From: Hydrogenophilaceae bacterium | Lineage (GTDB): Bacteria > Pseudomonadota > Gammaproteobacteria > Burkholderiales > Thiobacillaceae | Reading direction: 5' to 3' | Assembly: GCA_013389025.1 (NCBI GenBank) | Contig: JACAED010000014.1 | Location: 1 to 38,730 of the forward strand | DNA length: 38,730 nucleotides | In this document: one piece after another, positions 36,117 through 38,730 of the stretch | Layout: every line of letters starts with the position of its first letter | Position numbering within the stretch: position 1 is the stretch's first letter | Notes under the pieces: model-generated | What the model saw: only the letters and a program-made list of their open reading frames with translations | Databases searched by the model: none | What the model was told of the DNA's origin: nothing | Position numbers and translations under genes: made by a program

Positions 36117-36695
36117 TCATTTCAGAACGTCGACGCCCTCGTTCATCAGCATTTCGGTCAGCGTCATCAAGGGAAGGCCGATCAGGGCGGTGGGATCGGG
36201 GCTGTCCATGCGTTCCATCAGCGCAATGCCGAGCGATTCGCTTTTTGCCGAGCCGGCGCAGTCGTAGGGCTGTTCCTTTTTCAGGTAGGCTTCGATCTGC
36301 GCATCCGTAAGTTTGCGGATGTGTACGACGGTCGGCACGTCACGGGTTTGTGCTCTTCCGGTTTTGCTGTTGAGCAGGGTCAATGCGGTATGGAACACCA
36401 TGGCCTTGCCCTGCATCTTTTTCAATTGCGCGAAGGCATTCTCATAATTGCCGGGTTTGCCAAGCTGCTCCGAATCCAGCATCAGTACCTGATCCGAGCC
36501 GATGATGAGGGCTTCAGGAAATTGCGCAGCGACAGCCTGGGCTTTCAGCACTGATAGCCTGAGTGCGGTGGCGGAGGGCGTTTCATTTGCCAGCGGCGTT
36601 TCGTCCACCTCAGGCGAAACGACTTCGAAGGGAATACGCAGGCGGGATAATAGTTCTCGCCGGTAACGGGAAGTGGATGCAAGAATCAGCTTCAT
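36117..36695 (-). CDS. Maf-family nucleotide pyrophosphatase (YceF type)
   Basis: A house-cleaning enzyme that hydrolyses modified nucleoside triphosphates to monophosphates; YceF prefers 7-methyl-GTP. The N-terminal ASTSRYRRELLSRL motif, with Tyr-Arg-Arg as in YceF, and the catalytic GSDQV (Asp68) are intact. Length is 192 residues. It lies between oadA and the RsmI-like gene on the minus strand, with short gaps. YceF is usually next to yceD-rpmF in proteobacteria, which is not the case here. Confidence 0.88.
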   Translation of the reverse strand: MKLILASTSRYRRELLSRLRIPFEVVSPEVDETPLANETPSATALRLSVLKAQAVAAQFPEALIIGSDQVLMLDSEQLGKPGNYENAFAQLKKMQGKAMVFHTALTLLNSKTGRAQTRDVPTVVHIRKLTDAQIEAYLKKEQPYDCAGSAKSESLGIALMERMDSPDPTALIGLPLMTLTEMLMNEGVDVLK

Positions 36696-36758
36696 TTTGT
36701 GGCAGGAAAAAATGTATTCAAAGGCGTTATCTGAGTTTTTGCGTCGCTGCGTTGGGTC

Positions 36759-38606
36759 TTATTCGGGCTCGATTTCTACCAGTGCCATGTCGGGCGTGAC
36801 GGCTTCGCCCTTGGCAGTGAAGATGCCCACAACCGTGCCTGAGACGGGCGCCTGGACTTCGTTTTCCATCTTCATGGCTTCGATGACGAGGACCGCATCG
36901 CCTGCGTTGACCTTTTGTCCCGTTTTCACCAGCACTTCGACAATCGTGCCCGGCATGGCGGCGGTGACGTGACCCTTGTGCGACGCGCGTGGTTTTTGCC
37001 CGGCGGGTGCGGATTTGGCGGCGGGTTTGCTTTCCCTGCCTGAAGCGTGTGCCGATACCTCGACTTCGTTCAAGGCTTCGAGCATGACTTCTTCCGAGAC
37101 GCCATCGACGGTGACAAAGAATGGCCGCTGGGTTTCCGTCGGCCGGCCGCTGGCGGCCAGCTTGATGTGGTAGGTCTCACCGTGCAGGGTGATGTTGAAT
37201 TCGTTGGCGGCAAAGTGCGCCGCGCTGGCGCCGTTTTTCGCTTCGATGGGCAGCAGCGGTTCGGGTTTGAGCGTGCCGGCGGCGCGTTCCTGCAGGAAGA
37301 CTCGGCCCAGGTCCGGAAACATGGCGTAGGTCAGCACGTCTTCCTCGGATTTGGCGAGGCCCTCGATTTCGCCTTGCAATTTGTCCAGCTCGGGCGGCAT
37401 GAGGTCGGCGGGCCGGCAGCTCATGACGTCGAGATCGCCGATCGCGAGTTTGCGGACTTCTTCGTTGACCTTGCCGGGCGTGGCGCCGTAGCGGCCCTGC
37501 AAATAGAGTTTCACTTCCTGGGTGATGCTCTTGTAGCGGCTGCCCACCATGACGTTGAGCACGGCCTGCGTGCCGACGATTTGCGAAGTGGGCGTGACCA
37601 GGGGAGGGTAGCCGAGGTCTTCGCGCACGCGCGGAATTTCCGTGAGTACGGCGTCCATCCTGTCGAGCGCGTCCTGTTCCTTGAGCTGGTTGGCCAGATT
37701 GGAAATCATGCCGCCCGGCACCTGATTGATCAGCACGCGCGTGTCCACGCCGGTGAATTCGCTTTCAAACTGCCAGTATTTTTTGCGCACGTCCTTGAAG
37801 TAGGAAGAAATCTCTTCAAGCAAAGGCAGGGATAATCCCGTGTCGTATTCCGTGCCTTGCAGCGCGGCAACGAAGCTTTGCGTGGTCGGGTGGCTGGCGC
37901 CTTCCGCAAATGCGCCGATGCAGGTGTCGATGATGCTGGCGCCAGCTTCGACAGCTTTGAGATGCACCATGTTCGACAGGCCCGAGGGGGAATGACTATG
38001 TGTATGCACCGGCAGATGGGTGGCTTCGCGTATGGCCTTGACCAGTTCGAAAGCGCCATAGGGTGTCAGCAGGCCGGCCATGTCCTTGATGGCAATGCTA
38101 TCGCAGCCCAGTTCGGCAAAGCCCCTCGCCAGCTTGACGAAATGCGGAATGTCGTGAACCGGGCTGGTGGTGTAGCAGATGGCGCCTTCGGCGTGCTTGC
38201 CTGATTGCCTGACTGCCTCGATGGAGACCTGCATGTTGCGCAGGTCGTTCATGGCATCGAATATCCGGAACACGTCCACGCCATCGTCAGCTGACTTTTT
38301 CACGAAGGCGCGCACCACGTCATCGGAATAGTGGCGGTAGCCAAGCAGATTCTGGCCCCTGAGCAGCATCTGGATGCGCGTGTTGGGCAAGGCCTTGCGC
38401 AGTTTTCTCAGCCGCTCCCAGGGATCTTCCTTGAGAAAGCGCACGCAGGCATCGAAGGTGGCGCCGCCCCAGGCTTCCAGCGACCAGAAGCCAACCGAAT
38501 CCAATTTGCTGCATATAGGCAGCATGTCCTCGGTGCGCATGCGCGTGGCAATCAGTGACTGATGGCCGTCGCGCAGAACAAGGTCGGTGATATGTACCTT
38601 AGGCAT
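36759..38606 (-). CDS. Oxaloacetate decarboxylase alpha / pyruvate carboxylase subunit B (biotin-dependent carboxyltransferase)
   Basis: This carboxyltransferase moves CO2 between biotin and pyruvate/oxaloacetate. Residues 1 to about 450 are the TIM-barrel carboxyltransferase with RDGHQSLIATRMRTEDML at the start and the conserved barrel motif FRIFDAMNDLRNM. The C-terminal domain (from about 540) carries the biotinylation site EAMKMENE at Lys579. Total length is 615 residues, usual for OadA/PycB. GAGG about 8 bases upstream supports the start. No membrane OadB or OadG gene is visible, so I cannot tell a sodium-pump decarboxylase from two-subunit pyruvate carboxylase; the next upstream gene, outside the window, would decide. 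Confidence 0.9.
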   Translation of the reverse strand: MPKVHITDLVLRDGHQSLIATRMRTEDMLPICSKLDSVGFWSLEAWGGATFDACVRFLKEDPWERLRKLRKALPNTRIQMLLRGQNLLGYRHYSDDVVRAFVKKSADDGVDVFRIFDAMNDLRNMQVSIEAVRQSGKHAEGAICYTTSPVHDIPHFVKLARGFAELGCDSIAIKDMAGLLTPYGAFELVKAIREATHLPVHTHSHSPSGLSNMVHLKAVEAGASIIDTCIGAFAEGASHPTTQSFVAALQGTEYDTGLSLPLLEEISSYFKDVRKKYWQFESEFTGVDTRVLINQVPGGMISNLANQLKEQDALDRMDAVLTEIPRVREDLGYPPLVTPTSQIVGTQAVLNVMVGSRYKSITQEVKLYLQGRYGATPGKVNEEVRKLAIGDLDVMSCRPADLMPPELDKLQGEIEGLAKSEEDVLTYAMFPDLGRVFLQERAAGTLKPEPLLPIEAKNGASAAHFAANEFNITLHGETYHIKLAASGRPTETQRPFFVTVDGVSEEVMLEALNEVEVSAHASGRESKPAAKSAPAGQKPRASHKGHVTAAMPGTIVEVLVKTGQKVNAGDAVLVIEAMKMENEVQAPVSGTVVGIFTAKGEAVTPDMALVEIEPE

Positions 38607-38659
38607 TTTTATGCCTCATTTGAAAAACGAGTGGGTAATGGGCGTCCCGTGGCTGCGGG

Positions 38660-38696
38660 TCAAGGGCGGGCGCAGCCCGGCGGAGCGCACCCTTGA
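38660..38696. repeat. GC-rich inverted repeat upstream of oadA
   Basis: TCAAGGG (38660-38666) and CCCTTGA (38690-38696) pair around a GC-rich interior. It lies 54 bases upstream of the oadA start codon, in the 124-base end of the window, which holds no gene. It could be the end of an upstream transcript or a leader hairpin; without a T-run it is not a standard terminator. Confidence 0.4.
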
Positions 38697-38730
38697 CGCG
38701 CAGGATTGTGAGATACGCTGGTCCGTGGCC

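Overview
The window looks like chromosomal DNA of a Gram-negative proteobacterium, most likely a betaproteobacterium. The basis is the mix of rne, rluC-HAD-Rieske-sppA, maf, uvrB and oadA-type housekeeping genes, an outer-membrane polysaccharide exporter, and GTCATTCCCGCGAAAGCGGG-type intergenic repeats. The lineage is an inference; no rRNA or tRNA gene is visible.

Layout. (1) 1-5659: the 3' part of an acidic RTX (calcium-binding nonapeptide) protein, a hairpin/terminator block, then a tightly overlapping operon of a type I secretion ABC exporter, its HlyD-type adaptor and a GT4 glycosyltransferase. (2) 5695-6705, minus strand: a secreted M23 metallopeptidase. (3) 7003-24221: an ABC-transporter-dependent (group 2/3, Kps-type) capsule locus. 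Export genes kpsM-kpsT-kpsE-kpsD come first. A variable middle follows: a GlfT2-like galactofuranosyltransferase on the minus strand, two sulfotransferase-like proteins, an Asp-box (sialidase-fold) lipoprotein, UDP-galactopyranose mutase, a DUF707-like protein and an HU-like protein. The locus ends with kpsC and kpsS, which build the poly-Kdo linker on the lipid anchor. (4) 24296-38606: housekeeping genes aspC-type aminotransferase (-), uvrB and an LMW phosphatase (+), rne (-), rluC/HAD/Rieske/sppA (+), a Rof-like gene and an orphan membrane protein (+), and oadA, maf and an RsmI-like methyltransferase (-).

How the parts fit. UDP-Galp mutase would supply UDP-Galf to the GlfT2-like enzyme, so the capsule probably contains galactofuranose, perhaps sulfated. 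KpsC/KpsS prime the linker and KpsMTED export the chain. The middle of the locus is visibly more AT-rich than the housekeeping flank and has several non-ATG starts, which fits a horizontally exchanged capsule cassette.

Most unusual points: a sulfotransferase-like protein carrying a C-terminal HU/IHF-like domain, with a free-standing paralogue of that domain 1.2 kb downstream; a full-length GlfT2-type polymerase in a Kps capsule locus; cysteines in the RTX repeats; and an in-frame amber codon that interrupts an otherwise intact sppA-like gene.
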